A stretch of 64,000 bases of DNA from Lachnospiraceae bacterium (GCA_021202635.1 JAJQCQ010000028.1:1-64000), one strand, 5' to 3'; counted from the first letter of the stretch, positions 7,768 through 16,261 are shown. Notes: generated by a model not told the origin, from the letters alone. Made by a program: numbers and translations.

Positions 7768-10386
7768 CTAATTTGCCTTCTCCAGCGGCCGGACCTCCTG
7801 TGTGTCCCAGACGAACCCGATCTCGTCCAGCAGCCGGATTTTTTCCTCGCTCAGTTTTCCCGCGCGCCTTGTTCTGCGCTGGTTTAAGACCCAGACATTG
7901 AGGTTTCCGCCGCTTCTGCCCCGGTATCCTCTCGGGACTCTTGCAAAGCTTCCTCTGTTTACGGAATACTCTTTCGCGTCCAGGTACATTTCATTCCAGT
8001 GGGCCGATGCGGCTGCCACGCCGTCAATCGGCAGCTCGGATAAAAGGTCTGCCTGTTTCTGACTCAGCTTTCCCTCTTCCAGTGCCTTTTTCTGGGAAAT
8101 GAGCCATTTGCCGATCCAGACTCCATCTATGACGGTGTTCTGGGGGATTGCCAGTGTGCCGTTTTCGCGGTACCAGTCCCTGACCAGCCCCAGCCTTTTC
8201 TCCCAGGAATCGCTCTGCCATACCATCCCGACCGCATCCAGTCTTTCCTTCCGGCTGTCAGATAGCTTCTTATTCTGGTAACGGGTTCTCTGATTTTTGA
8301 TCCAGGTGCCCAGCCGAAATCCGTCTTCTGTGACATAGCTTGCCGGAACAAGCAGATCGCCATGCCGGACAGCATAATCCTTCGCAGCCTGGTAACCCGT
8401 TTCCCACTTCGAGTCATTGATTTTTTCCCAGACCATTCCAATCGCATCCAGGCGCCGGATCTGGTCTTCTGTCAGTGGATTTTCCTTTCCGGAGGGAGCT
8501 CCACTGTATTTTTTCCGCTCCTTTCGCAGCCGGTGGAGCCAGCTGCCGAGCCGGATCCCGTCCGCATCCACATAAGTCCCCGGAACATCCAGGTTTCCGT
8601 GTTCCCTGTAATACTGACAGGCAGCCGCGTAATTCCGTTCCCAGAAGAAGTCATTTTTGGCCCAGATCATGCCGAGATCATCCAGCTTCTTTTTTCGTTC
8701 CAGAGTCAGGTACTTTTGCCTTACGCTGGCTTTTTCGTAAGTGCGGATGCTGCAAAGCCATTTTCCGAGCTGAATCCCGTCCCCGGTCACATAGTCCCAT
8801 TTGACGTCCAGGTCTCCATACGCCTCTTTATAGGCTTTTGCTGCCGCATAGTTTTTCTCCCACAACTGATCTGGAAGGGACTCCCATACCATGCCAATGG
8901 AATCCAGCCTGCGGATTCTCTCCCCGGTAAGACAGCCATGAGAAGTCCCCTTGCGGATGCCTCTCTGCGTAGCAACCCACTGACCAAGAGGATAACCATC
9001 CTCCGTCAGGTAACCCGCCGGCATCTCCAGGTTTCCATGCGTCTCGTAATATGCCTTCGCATAGTCAAACATCAGGTCCCAGGATGCGCTCAGCGTATCA
9101 TTCAGCTTGCGAAACAGCTCGCGGCAGTCTCTCACCTCATCGATGATGTGGAAATGCTCGTTTACAATAAGCGCTCCCTCGCCCTGTTCCCGGTAATATG
9201 CCGCAAGCAGCTGCATTTCCTCTTCCATCAGGCCGATGTTTTGCAGACATTCAATATTCATGACAATGTCAAAAATAACCGCATCATTTCTTTTGCTGGC
9301 AGAAAGCGCCCGCCCGATCTGCTGTTTATAAATAATCGGGGAAACAGTTGGCCGCAGAAGCATCACACCACTGATGCCTTCCACATGAACGCCCTCGTTT
9401 AAAGCATCGATACAGTAAAGAAGGCGCAGATGTGAAGCATCCTGATCGGCGCGGAAGTCGTCAAACGCCCGGTCAGCGCCCGGGTCACTGGAATAGACGG
9501 AATAGACGCGCGGATTTCTGTCCACCTTTGAAAACCATTCCAGGTGCTTCATCATCTCGTCCATGTGTTCCTTATTCGAACAGAACACAATATACTTACC
9601 CGTCCGGTCCGTCATGTGTCTGGCAAAGATCTCATCCAGACCGTCCGCCATCTCCAGTGAGCGGCGCAACTCTTCCAGATACCGCCCGCAGGCGTCCCGG
9701 ACAGCCCTGTTTTTCGTATTCCGGACTCGCTGCTCATACTTTTCTAAGCTCTGCTGACAGGAATAGACCGAAAGCACATATTTCGGTGGATTTAAAATAC
9801 CCCGGACGATTGCTTCGCCAAGGGTCATCTCCGATGCAATATTTCCATCAAAAAGCTCATCCGCCATATCCCGCTGATTGTCCAGGTAGCGAATATTCGT
9901 CGCGGACAGACCCAGAACCGGCGTGTCCGGAAATGCCAGGAGCAGCTTCTGTACACCCTGTCCCCACGCCTGTGCACCGCAGCGATGAAACTCATCCAGG
10001 ATGATGTAAGAAGGAGCTTCTTTTTTTATCCCAGGCTCTCCCGCCCGAGTGGCTCCAGAAGCAGACTCCAGAGAAGACTCCCTGCCGATTTCCTCTATCT
10101 CCGCTTCGCTCATCCACAGGAGTTTTGCGTAAGTGCAGAAGGTAATATTGGAAGGCACCTCGCCCCCTGTGACAGCTTTCAGGTTTTCCAGCTGTGTTTT
10201 AAAAATATATTCCGACGGAGAGAGCCAGAGGATGCGTTCCAGCGGATGATCTGCACAAAGGCGGAAGCCAATAAAGGACTTGCCGGTCCCCGTCGGATGA
10301 ACAATGGCAGCTTTTCCCGCCAGTCTCATCATGTCCACAGCCGCATCATACGCTGACTGGTTATGATCATACAGTTCAACCTCCAA
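7768..10386 (-). CDS. SF2 DEAD/DEAH-box helicase with six C-terminal helicase-associated repeats
   Basis: Predicted ATP-dependent nucleic-acid translocase/helicase of 872 residues. The N-terminal motor domains show a ResIII-like start (LYDHNQSAYDAA), Walker A HPTGTGKS, Walker B variant DEFH, motif III LGLSATN, and motif VI QQIGRALS in which the last conserved Arg of the QxxGRxxR pattern is Ser. From about residue 430 to the end are six tandem units of 65-75 residues, each with W-(E/D)..Y..A..Y....G.L.VP, then D(G)..LG.W...R, then L...R...LD.(I/L)GMVW. This is the helicase-associated (HA, Pfam PF03457-type) domain. TTG at 10386, 8 nt after GGGGAG, is the best start. Base composition is richer in GC than the adjacent glycan genes. 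It appears as a single gene without methylase or nuclease partners. It could act in mobile-element biology or defence; function is not established. Confidence 0.85.
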   Translation of the reverse strand: MEVELYDHNQSAYDAAVDMMRLAGKAAIVHPTGTGKSFIGFRLCADHPLERILWLSPSEYIFKTQLENLKAVTGGEVPSNITFCTYAKLLWMSEAEIEEIGRESSLESASGATRAGEPGIKKEAPSYIILDEFHRCGAQAWGQGVQKLLLAFPDTPVLGLSATNIRYLDNQRDMADELFDGNIASEMTLGEAIVRGILNPPKYVLSVYSCQQSLEKYEQRVRNTKNRAVRDACGRYLEELRRSLEMADGLDEIFARHMTDRTGKYIVFCSNKEHMDEMMKHLEWFSKVDRNPRVYSVYSSDPGADRAFDDFRADQDASHLRLLYCIDALNEGVHVEGISGVMLLRPTVSPIIYKQQIGRALSASKRNDAVIFDIVMNIECLQNIGLMEEEMQLLAAYYREQGEGALIVNEHFHIIDEVRDCRELFRKLNDTLSASWDLMFDYAKAYYETHGNLEMPAGYLTEDGYPLGQWVATQRGIRKGTSHGCLTGERIRRLDSIGMVWESLPDQLWEKNYAAAKAYKEAYGDLDVKWDYVTGDGIQLGKWLCSIRTYEKASVRQKYLTLERKKKLDDLGMIWAKNDFFWERNYAAACQYYREHGNLDVPGTYVDADGIRLGSWLHRLRKERKKYSGAPSGKENPLTEDQIRRLDAIGMVWEKINDSKWETGYQAAKDYAVRHGDLLVPASYVTEDGFRLGTWIKNQRTRYQNKKLSDSRKERLDAVGMVWQSDSWEKRLGLVRDWYRENGTLAIPQNTVIDGVWIGKWLISQKKALEEGKLSQKQADLLSELPIDGVAAASAHWNEMYLDAKEYSVNRGSFARVPRGYRGRSGGNLNVWVLNQRRTRRAGKLSEEKIRLLDEIGFVWDTQEVRPLEKAN

Positions 10387-10780
10387 CCGCTCATCTCCCC
10401 TCTCATGCGTTTTTCATGCGATTTCTGTTCGTCCAATGGCCATAGCTTCGCCATACTGCCCTCTTCCAGCGCAGCGCAAACTTCTGCTATGGCATCCGAC
10501 ATCAGCGACAGCGACGGAGCGACATGCTGCCAAAGCCAGGAATTTATTCTGAACAGATCCGGGATTATTGCTATTTCCGCCTGGATTTTCCTTAAGTACA
10601 CTACTTTAGGAACCCTCTTTCTGGCAGGAAAAGACGCTATAATCCTCCAATACGCATGAATTCTACCTCACAATGCTTTATCTGTCAAGATAGGTAACGG
10701 AAAATACCTAATTTTTACTTATCTAAATGCAAAGAAACTCAATACAAATGTACACATAAATAAAAGAACAAATTTTATTA
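10387..10780. other. Intergenic stretch without a supported gene
   Basis: Upstream of the helicase. The part nearest the helicase (to about 10660) is GC-rich and has an open leftward reading frame of 90 codons with no recognised motif, possibly a gene remnant. From 10660 to 10780 the sequence becomes very AT-rich, as expected of a promoter or insertion region, but no convincing -35/-10 pair was found. Confidence 0.5.
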
Positions 10781-10818
10781 GTGGTCAGATTCGTGGTCAG
10801 AATCCGGCCACTTTTTTT
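10781..10818 (+). terminator. Orphan hairpin-T7, sequence related to the terminator after RNase G
   Basis: GTGGTCAGATTC pairs with GAATCCGGCCAC (12 positions, one mismatch and one wobble) around a 7-nt loop, followed by seven T. This is a rho-independent terminator shape on the plus strand, yet no plus-strand gene precedes it. The 31-nt hairpin matches the one at 17505-17535 in 25 of 31 positions. The loop repeats the GTGGTCA of the stem at 12-nt spacing. It may be a recombinase site rather than a working terminator. Confidence 0.55.
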
Positions 10819-10871
10819 GCGTAAATCCGGGGCTTGCAGCAAATATTGGAACCGGGCTAGGAAATCTATAA

Positions 10872-10890
10872 GTGGTCAAACTCGTGGTCA
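10872..10890 (+). repeat. Second GTGGTCA direct-repeat pair
   Basis: GTGGTCAAACTCGTGGTCA, 91 nt after the similar GTGGTCAGATTCGTGGTCA at 10781. Both hold two GTGGTCA units spaced 12 nt apart. Paired direct repeats of this kind resemble recombinase or regulator binding sites; the function is not shown. Confidence 0.5.
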
Positions 10891-10996
10891 TAAAAATCCA
10901 GGCGGGATAATGGAAGCCTGCAAAATCAAGGGGTTTCGGGGACGAAATCTTTTATTAGTGTACTAAAGGATATTTCAAAGCAGGTTTTCATTATTG

Positions 10997-11019
10997 AGAG
11001 GACTGTTTTCCTCTTTTTT
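10997..11019 (+). terminator. Orphan rho-independent terminator on the plus strand
   Basis: AGAGGA-CTGTTT-TCCTCT hairpin followed by six T. The adjacent genes on both sides are leftward, so this would end an unannotated plus-strand transcript from the 10.7-11.0 kb gap. The reverse-strand hairpin could also serve the leftward hydrolase gene, but it lacks a T run in that direction. Confidence 0.55.
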
Positions 11020-11031
11020 GATCGCATTTCT

Positions 11032-11568
11032 CTAATCAATCACATCAATCTGACAGCTTTCCATGACTGACAGGGCCGCTTCCTGCTTTTTGGGTGTAGT
11101 GGCCGCGCAGAGGGATCGCCGGATTTTAATCCTGGCATCCGGGAAGGTAGCTTTCAGAATTAACGCATTCGAGACGACGCAGATATCCGTGCAGACGCCC
11201 GCCAGCTCGATTTCATCCCCATCTTTTCCGAAGGGTTCTCCCTGGAACAGGTTACTGAAGATGTCCTTCCATCCGGTGAACCCGAACGACGGTTTGCACA
11301 CATGCAGCGTCTCCTCGTCCAGTTCTTCTACGACTTTCCACCCTTTCGTGCCCTGTATGCAGTGCCTGACAGGCAGACGGATGCCTTCCTGCGTCTCCAG
11401 GTAATCCTCCTGGTGCGTATCCTGCGTAAAAATCACCGGATACCCTTTCGAGTGAAACAGGTCCATTTCCTCCCGTATCGCACTCACGATCTCCTGCGCC
11501 TCGGCCGTCCCCAATGCTCCGGTGACAAAATCATTCTGCATATCAATCACAATCAGTACTTTTTTCAT
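11032..11568 (-). CDS. Isochorismatase-family cysteine hydrolase (nicotinamidase-like)
   Basis: Cytosolic cysteine hydrolase of the isochorismatase/nicotinamidase superfamily, cleaving an amide or enol-ether bond in a small molecule. The catalytic triad is visible: Asp in VIDMQNDFV near residue 9, Lys in VCKPSFGFTG, and Cys in LAGVCTDICV. HxxDYLET near the metal-binding region is of the nicotinamidase kind. The ATG at 11568 follows GGAG by 9 nt and gives the standard MKKVLIVIDMQ start; an ATG five codons upstream has no ribosome site. The product is about 178 residues, normal for the family. It is followed on the same strand, 13-28 nt away, by the alpha/beta hydrolase gene, so the two may be cotranscribed. 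Nicotinamidase (NAD salvage) is the leading guess for substrate. Confidence 0.87.
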   Translation of the reverse strand: MKKVLIVIDMQNDFVTGALGTAEAQEIVSAIREEMDLFHSKGYPVIFTQDTHQEDYLETQEGIRLPVRHCIQGTKGWKVVEELDEETLHVCKPSFGFTGWKDIFSNLFQGEPFGKDGDEIELAGVCTDICVVSNALILKATFPDARIKIRRSLCAATTPKKQEAALSVMESCQIDVID

Positions 11569-11596
11569 AGTCCGGTTCTCCATTCTTTATCGTTTT

Positions 11597-12166
11597 TTAG
11601 CTTTCTTTTACATTGCGGCCGTTTTCTATATACGCCTCTGTTTTATCCATGATAAACTGAAGATTGACAAGGTCTTTTCTTACATCACCTGTTTCCAGCG
11701 AATGGTTGGCTTCTTCGATGATGTACAGAGGCAGTCTCCGTCTTTTACATTCTTCTTTCACCAGCTCTGTCTCTACCCAGCCATCCTTTGTCCCGTGAAA
11801 TACAATGCCCGGCTGATTCATGAGCGGAAAGGACGGACCTACCGGCGTATAATAAATATTCCGCGTTGTAAGGCTGTGGTTCTGCCCGTAAGCGGCTGCT
11901 ACCGCTGTGCCGACACTTTTTGAGAGAAACAGTATTTCTTCATATGCTGCAAAATCGGTATCCTTCAGGATTCCTTCCGTCTGTGCCAATGCGCTGTAAA
12001 AGGAATCTTCCATTTTTTTCGCAGAGCCTTTCACCCCGGAGGGAAAATTGCCGTATGGGACAGGTATCGTCTTATAGCCATATTTTTCTGCAATCTTTTT
12101 GCTATAATACAACAGCGGCTTGTCCACATGGTAACCAATACCAGGAAAAATAACTGCGAGCTTCAT
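11597..12166 (-). CDS. Small alpha/beta hydrolase
   Basis: Predicted alpha/beta-hydrolase-fold protein of 189 residues with no signal peptide. A strand-turn LFLSKSVGT carries the nucleophile Ser in a variant elbow (S-K-S-V-G rather than G-x-S-x-G). Likely acid and base are in FHGTKDGWV (Asp) and EEANHSLE (His). The N-terminus LAVIFPGIGYHVDKPLLYY resembles the oxyanion-loop region. The substrate is unknown. A GGAAAGG ribosome site and a TATAAT box lie just upstream (12181-12195 region) on the leftward strand, opposite the divergent dehydrogenase gene. It could be an esterase or lipase of low specificity. Confidence 0.75.
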   Translation of the reverse strand: MKLAVIFPGIGYHVDKPLLYYSKKIAEKYGYKTIPVPYGNFPSGVKGSAKKMEDSFYSALAQTEGILKDTDFAAYEEILFLSKSVGTAVAAAYGQNHSLTTRNIYYTPVGPSFPLMNQPGIVFHGTKDGWVETELVKEECKRRRLPLYIIEEANHSLETGDVRKDLVNLQFIMDKTEAYIENGRNVKES

Positions 12167-12277
12167 CCTTTCCTCATCCTTCCTATTATAATATATCGTT
12201 TACAATAAGCAGTTGTCTCTATCTTAATCTGATTTTTATCTGGATGCAAGGATTTTCAGCCATGGGGCGGATGTTTC

Positions 12278-12306
12278 TTGACATTTTAAGCTGTGTGCAG
12301 CAAAAT
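12278..12306 (+). promoter_or_regulatory. Sigma-A-type promoter for the hydroxyacid dehydrogenase
   Basis: TTGACA, 17-nt spacer, CAAAAT. The -35 is perfect and the -10 matches in four of six positions. The start codon lies about 60 nt downstream. Confidence 0.5.
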
Positions 12307-12365
12307 AGTAATACACAAGTAGTTTTTTTACAAGAAGGATTGTTTTATAGTATGGAGAGACAGAA

Positions 12366-13319
12366 ATGAAAAGCGACAAAAAAATATTGACTTTAATACC
12401 AATGACGGAAAAGCAAAAATCACGCCTGAAGGCTGCAATGCCGGATGGAAGCTTTATATTTACGGATGCGGAAAAACTGGCACAGGAGCAGGTACACCAG
12501 GCGGACATAATTCTGGGAAGCGTACCTGTATCGATGCTGCGCCAGGCAGAACATCTAAAGTGGCTGCATTTAAATACAGCCGGATATGAGCAATACGCCG
12601 CACCGGGCGTTTTGCGGGAGAACACCCTGCTGACCAACAGCACAGGAGCTTATGGGAAGGCGGTATCCGAGCATTTGTTTACGATGACGCTTGCCTTACA
12701 GAAACGCCTCCCGGCCTACCGGGACAACCAGCGGAATCATATCTGGCGCGACGAGGGCAACGTGGTATCCATGAGCGATGCCCGGGTGCTTGTACTTGGA
12801 ACCGGAGATATCGGGAGCCATTTTGCATCCCTGGCCCACGCCTTTGGCGCGTATGTTATCGGAGTAAAACGGATGCCTGGAGTCTGCCCGACAGGAATTG
12901 ACGAGCTTCATCTGATGGAGGACCTGGACATGCTTTTGCCGCAGGCGGATGTGGTCGCGGCTTTCCTTCCAAGCACACCGGAGACGAAAAAGCTATTTGA
13001 CCGGGAAAAATTTTCTTTGATGAAAGCAGGAAGCATTTTCGTTAACGGTGGCCGCGGCGATTTGGTTTGCACAGATGAACTGTGCGATGCCCTGGAGAAC
13101 GGTCATCTTTTCGGAGCTGCCCTTGATGTGACAGACCCGGAACCTCTGCCTGCGGACCACCGGCTGTGGGATATTCCCGGCGCATTTGTGACACCACATA
13201 TTTCAGGCTATTACCACTTGCCGGAAACCCTTAACAATATAGTTGAGATTTGCATAGAAAATGTCAGACGTTATGCCTGTGGCGAAGAACTGAGAAATCT
13301 TGTTGTGCGCAGCTTCTGA
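12366..13319 (+). CDS. D-isomer-specific 2-hydroxyacid dehydrogenase family protein
   Basis: NAD(P)-dependent oxidoreductase of 317 residues that would reduce a 2-keto acid to a D-2-hydroxy acid, or the reverse. The C-terminal Rossmann domain shows LGTGDIGSHFA (about residues 143-153). The catalytic residues are Arg in VNGGRGDLV, Glu in DVTDPEPLP and His in VTPHISGYY. The substrate-domain segment LHLNTAGYEQY is typical of the more divergent members. ATG follows GGAGAG by 6 nt, and a TTGACA promoter lies upstream. It is monocistronic or followed by the small peptide at 13398. The substrate cannot be assigned; phosphoglycerate dehydrogenase is unlikely because no ACT domain is present. Confidence 0.9.
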   Translation: MKSDKKILTLIPMTEKQKSRLKAAMPDGSFIFTDAEKLAQEQVHQADIILGSVPVSMLRQAEHLKWLHLNTAGYEQYAAPGVLRENTLLTNSTGAYGKAVSEHLFTMTLALQKRLPAYRDNQRNHIWRDEGNVVSMSDARVLVLGTGDIGSHFASLAHAFGAYVIGVKRMPGVCPTGIDELHLMEDLDMLLPQADVVAAFLPSTPETKKLFDREKFSLMKAGSIFVNGGRGDLVCTDELCDALENGHLFGAALDVTDPEPLPADHRLWDIPGAFVTPHISGYYHLPETLNNIVEICIENVRRYACGEELRNLVVRSF

Positions 13320-13355
13320 TCTATTTTGTACATTCGCCTGCAGCAGTATTCCGCC

Positions 13356-13376
13356 GCCTGGGATACTGTCCCAGGC
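13356..13376. other. Strong perfect hairpin without a T tract
   Basis: GCCTGGGA-TACTG-TCCCAGGC, an 8-bp perfect stem just after the dehydrogenase stop. No T run follows; instead there is an AT-rich AAAATATAAT stretch, then the small peptide gene. It may stabilise the 3' end or attenuate transcription between the two genes. Confidence 0.5.
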
Positions 13377-13397
13377 AAAATATAATGAAACCGGGAG

Positions 13398-13487
13398 ATG
13401 ACTTTTTTGAAAAAGGCGATGAGTTACGGCATTGTCCTGATTGTCATCGGAATGATTGCCGGCAGCCTGCTGGCAGGCAGAACATAA
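13398..13487 (+). CDS. 29-residue single-pass membrane peptide
   Basis: Short frame ATG to TAA encoding MTFLKKAMSYG followed by the hydrophobic run IVLIVIGMIAGSLLAG and a final RT. The basic N-terminus and 16-residue apolar stretch make a single membrane helix. A TTG at codon 3 (13404) is 7 nt after GGGAG and may be the true start. A good rho-independent terminator follows 14 nt later, which supports a real transcript end. No function is recognised. It could be a small membrane regulator or a toxin-like peptide; no antisense antitoxin RNA was identified. Confidence 0.45.
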   Translation: MTFLKKAMSYGIVLIVIGMIAGSLLAGRT

Positions 13488-13500
13488 TAGAAAGAATCGG

Positions 13501-13538
13501 AACAGGGTCGGAACGGCAGGCCCTGTTTTATTTTTTTC
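13501..13538 (+). terminator. Rho-independent terminator
   Basis: AACAGGG and CCCTGTT arms around a 13-nt loop, followed by TTATTTTTTT. It ends the dehydrogenase/small peptide transcript. Confidence 0.8.
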
Positions 13539-13558
13539 TTCCAATCAATAAACGGATA

Positions 13559-13567
13559 TGCTATAAT
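13559..13567 (+). promoter_or_regulatory. Extended -10 promoter for the radical SAM operon
   Basis: TGCTATAAT: a perfect TATAAT preceded by TGn. The -35 region (TTCCAA) is poor, as is usual with extended -10 elements. The radical SAM start codon is 71 nt downstream. The leader contains a GCGGCC-TTC-GGCCTGC hairpin related to the family A repeats. Confidence 0.5.
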
Positions 13568-13637
13568 ACCCACCGAATGCGGCCTTCGGCCTGCTGTTCT
13601 GCATAGATACCAAATGTAAGAAATCCAGGAGGATTAC

Positions 13638-15503
13638 ATGCGAAATTTAGCACTCAGTGATGAAATATTGCTTTCCGTTGAGAAGCCTGCACGCTATATC
13701 GGGGGCGAGATCAACGCCGTGATGAAGGAGAAGGAAAAGATCGACATCCGCTTTGCGATGTGCTTTCCTGATGTCTACGAGATCGGCATGTCTCATCTGG
13801 GAATTCAGATTCTTTATGATATGTTTAACAAAAGAGAGGATGTCTGGTGCGAACGGGTCTATTCGCCCTGGGTAGATCTGGATAAGGTTATGCGTGAAAA
13901 GAAGATTCCTCTTTTTGCGCTGGAATCACAGGATCCGATCCGGACGTTTGACTTTGTGGGCATTACCCTGCAGTATGAAATGTGCTATACCAATGTACTG
14001 CAGATTCTTGATCTGGCACAGATCCCTCTGCACGTCTCGGAGCGCGGGGAAGAGGTCCCGCTTGTGATAGGCGGCGGTCCCTGCGCGTATAACCCGGAGC
14101 CGCTGGCGCCTTTTTTTGACCTGTTTTATATTGGCGAGGGGGAAACCGTCTATGACGCCCTCTTTGATCTGTATAAACGCTGCCGCGCGGACGGCTGCTC
14201 ACGAAAGGAATTCCTGCATCAGGCAGCGAAGCTTCCGGGTATTTACGTACCGTCTCTGTATGATGTGACGTACAAAGAAGACGGGACCATTGCCTCTTTC
14301 CTGCCGCAGGAAGCGGATATTCCCGCCGTGATTGAGAAGCAGGTGGTGATGGATATGACCGCCGCTCCCTATCCGGAAAAACCGGTTGTCCCTTATATGA
14401 AAGTGACCCAGGATCGCGTGGTGCTGGAGATTCAGCGCGGGTGTATCCGCGGCTGCCGGTTTTGCCAGGCGGGTATGATTTACCGGCCGCTGCGGGAGCG
14501 AAGCCTGGAATGTCTGAAAGAGCATGCCGCGCGGATGCTGCAGGCCACCGGCCAGGAGGAGATTTCTCTCAGCTCGTTGAGCTCCAGCGATTACAGTGAG
14601 CTGAAGGGAATCGTGAACTATCTGATGGAAGAGTTTGGCACGCAGAATATTAATATTTCGCTGCCGTCCCTGCGCATTGACGCTTTTTCTCTGGATGTGA
14701 TGGGGAAGATACAGGACGTCCGCAAAAGCAGCCTGACATTTGCCCCGGAGGCCGGATCACAGCGGATGCGCGATGTGATCAACAAAGGGCTGACGGAGGA
14801 AGTGATTTTGCAGGGGGCGGACGAAGCCTTTCACGGCGGCTGGAATAAGGTGAAGCTTTATTTTATGCTGGGACTGCCTCTGGAGACAGACGAAGACCGG
14901 CGGGAGATCGCGCACCTTGCGGATAAGATCGCCCGGACCTATTACGACATACCAAAGGAAAGCCGCAACGGCAAATGCCAGATCACGGTCAGCACCTCCT
15001 TTTTTGTGCCGAAGCCCTTTACGCCGTTTCAGTGGGCGTCTATGCATCCGATGGGGGATTATCTGGGGTTTGCGAAGACCGTCAACCATGAGATCAAGGA
15101 TATGCTGAACCATAAAAGTATCCGCTACAACTGGCATCAGGCGGATGTCACCCTGTTGGAGGGAGCTTTTGCGCGCGGCGACCGCAGGATCGCGGAAGTC
15201 ATTGAAGACGCCTACCGAAATGGTGCGCTCTATGATGCCTGGACGGAATTCTGGGATTATGACCGCTGGCTGGCCGCGTTTGCGCATAACGGTATAGACA
15301 TGGACTTTTATACGCTCCGGGAACGGTCGCTGGATGAAATTTTCCCATGGGATTTTATCCGGATTGGTGTGACAAAAGACTTTTTGAAACGGGAATGGAA
15401 GAAAGCGCAGGAAGCAGTGGTGACGCCGAATTGCCGTCAGCAGTGCTCCGGCTGCGGTTCGCGCTGCTATGGAGGAGGTGTCTGTGTTGAAAGTAAGGGT
15501 TAG
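13638..15503 (+). CDS. B12-binding-type radical SAM protein, TIGR03960-like family
   Basis: Radical S-adenosylmethionine enzyme of 621 residues. An N-terminal cobalamin-binding-like region (residues 20-200, with VIGGGPCAYNPEPLA) precedes the radical SAM core with the cluster motif C-IRG-C-RF-C (about residues 269-276, in RGCIRGCRFCQAG). The C-terminus is cysteine-rich (CRQQCSGCGSRCYGG), typical of this family and possibly binding a second cluster. AGGAGG lies 5 nt before the ATG. The next gene (DUF2344) overlaps its end by 17 nt and encodes the usual partner; in some genomes the two are fused. The reaction is not established; a role in tRNA or rRNA modification has been suggested because of the linkage to RNase G and ribosomal protein genes. 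Confidence 0.9.
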   Translation: MRNLALSDEILLSVEKPARYIGGEINAVMKEKEKIDIRFAMCFPDVYEIGMSHLGIQILYDMFNKREDVWCERVYSPWVDLDKVMREKKIPLFALESQDPIRTFDFVGITLQYEMCYTNVLQILDLAQIPLHVSERGEEVPLVIGGGPCAYNPEPLAPFFDLFYIGEGETVYDALFDLYKRCRADGCSRKEFLHQAAKLPGIYVPSLYDVTYKEDGTIASFLPQEADIPAVIEKQVVMDMTAAPYPEKPVVPYMKVTQDRVVLEIQRGCIRGCRFCQAGMIYRPLRERSLECLKEHAARMLQATGQEEISLSSLSSSDYSELKGIVNYLMEEFGTQNINISLPSLRIDAFSLDVMGKIQDVRKSSLTFAPEAGSQRMRDVINKGLTEEVILQGADEAFHGGWNKVKLYFMLGLPLETDEDRREIAHLADKIARTYYDIPKESRNGKCQITVSTSFFVPKPFTPFQWASMHPMGDYLGFAKTVNHEIKDMLNHKSIRYNWHQADVTLLEGAFARGDRRIAEVIEDAYRNGALYDAWTEFWDYDRWLAAFAHNGIDMDFYTLRERSLDEIFPWDFIRIGVTKDFLKREWKKAQEAVVTPNCRQQCSGCGSRCYGGGVCVESKG

Positions 15504-16209
15504 ATTTTCCAAAAAAGGAAGCATGAAATTCATCGGGCATCTCGATGTGATGCGCTACTTTCAGAAGCTAATCCGCCGCGCCGGGCTGGAGGTAGCTTTT
15601 TCGGAAGGCTTCAATCCCCATATGATTATGTCTTTCGCCTCTCCCCTTGGCATCGGTCTCACAAGTGACGCGGAATACATGGACATCGAGCTTCTGTCCC
15701 CGGTTTCCTCCAGGGAAGCGATTGAACGGCTGAATCAGGTCGGAACGGAGGAATTGGCGGTCACCGGCTTTGTACAGATACCGGAAGGCAAGGCTTCCAA
15801 GGCTATGACCCTTGTCGCTGCGGCGGATTACACGGTTTGTTTTCGTGCCGGGCACGAGCCAGCGGCAGACTGGAAAAGCGACCTGGCGGACTTTTTCGCC
15901 CGCGAAAGCATTCCCGTCATGAAAAAGACCAAGCGTTCAGAAAAAGAGGTGGATATTCGCCCAATGATTTATGAGTGGGCATTTCGGGACGAAGACGATA
16001 CGATTTTTCTGAAGCTCGCTTCCGGAAGCGTGGCAAATCTGAAGCCAGAGCTGGTTCTGGATACGTATCTGACGACACTCGGTATTGAGCCGGATCCATT
16101 CGCGTATGAGATCAACCGCTGTGAGATTTACGCGGATATGGGGACAGAGGATAGCCGGAAGCTGGTATCGCTCTATGATCTTGGAACGAAGATTTCACTT
16201 TTCCGTTAA
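15487..16209 (+). CDS. DUF2344 protein, TIGR03936-like radical SAM partner
   Basis: Protein of about 240 residues with no cysteine cluster of its own. The N-terminus VRVRFSKKGSMKFIGHLDVMRYFQKLIRRA and the SEGFNPHM motif are diagnostic of the DUF2344 family, which is encoded next to, or fused with, the TIGR03960 radical SAM protein. The start is probably TTG at 15487, 8 nt after GGAGG inside the end of the upstream gene, giving LKVRVRFSKKG; an in-frame ATG at 15469 precedes that ribosome site. Translational coupling with the upstream gene is likely. It is thought to work with the radical SAM enzyme on the same unknown substrate. Confidence 0.88.
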   Translation: MKVRVRFSKKGSMKFIGHLDVMRYFQKLIRRAGLEVAFSEGFNPHMIMSFASPLGIGLTSDAEYMDIELLSPVSSREAIERLNQVGTEELAVTGFVQIPEGKASKAMTLVAAADYTVCFRAGHEPAADWKSDLADFFARESIPVMKKTKRSEKEVDIRPMIYEWAFRDEDDTIFLKLASGSVANLKPELVLDTYLTTLGIEPDPFAYEINRCEIYADMGTEDSRKLVSLYDLGTKISLFR

Positions 16210-16261
16210 AACAGATCGATTTTCTGAGACAGATCATTTTTTTGGAGCATGAGGTCATTTT

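Noticed and set aside
10329-10601. Leftward 90-codon frame upstream of the helicase
   Set aside because: Overlaps the helicase start region, has no ribosome site of its own and no recognisable family; noted only as a possible remnant.
10781-10966. Plus-strand 61-codon frame over the GTGGTCA repeats
   Set aside because: Begins inside a terminator hairpin and has no plausible ribosome site.
12236-12643. Leftward frame overlapping the start of the hydroxyacid dehydrogenase
   Set aside because: Antisense to a well-supported gene and covering its promoter.
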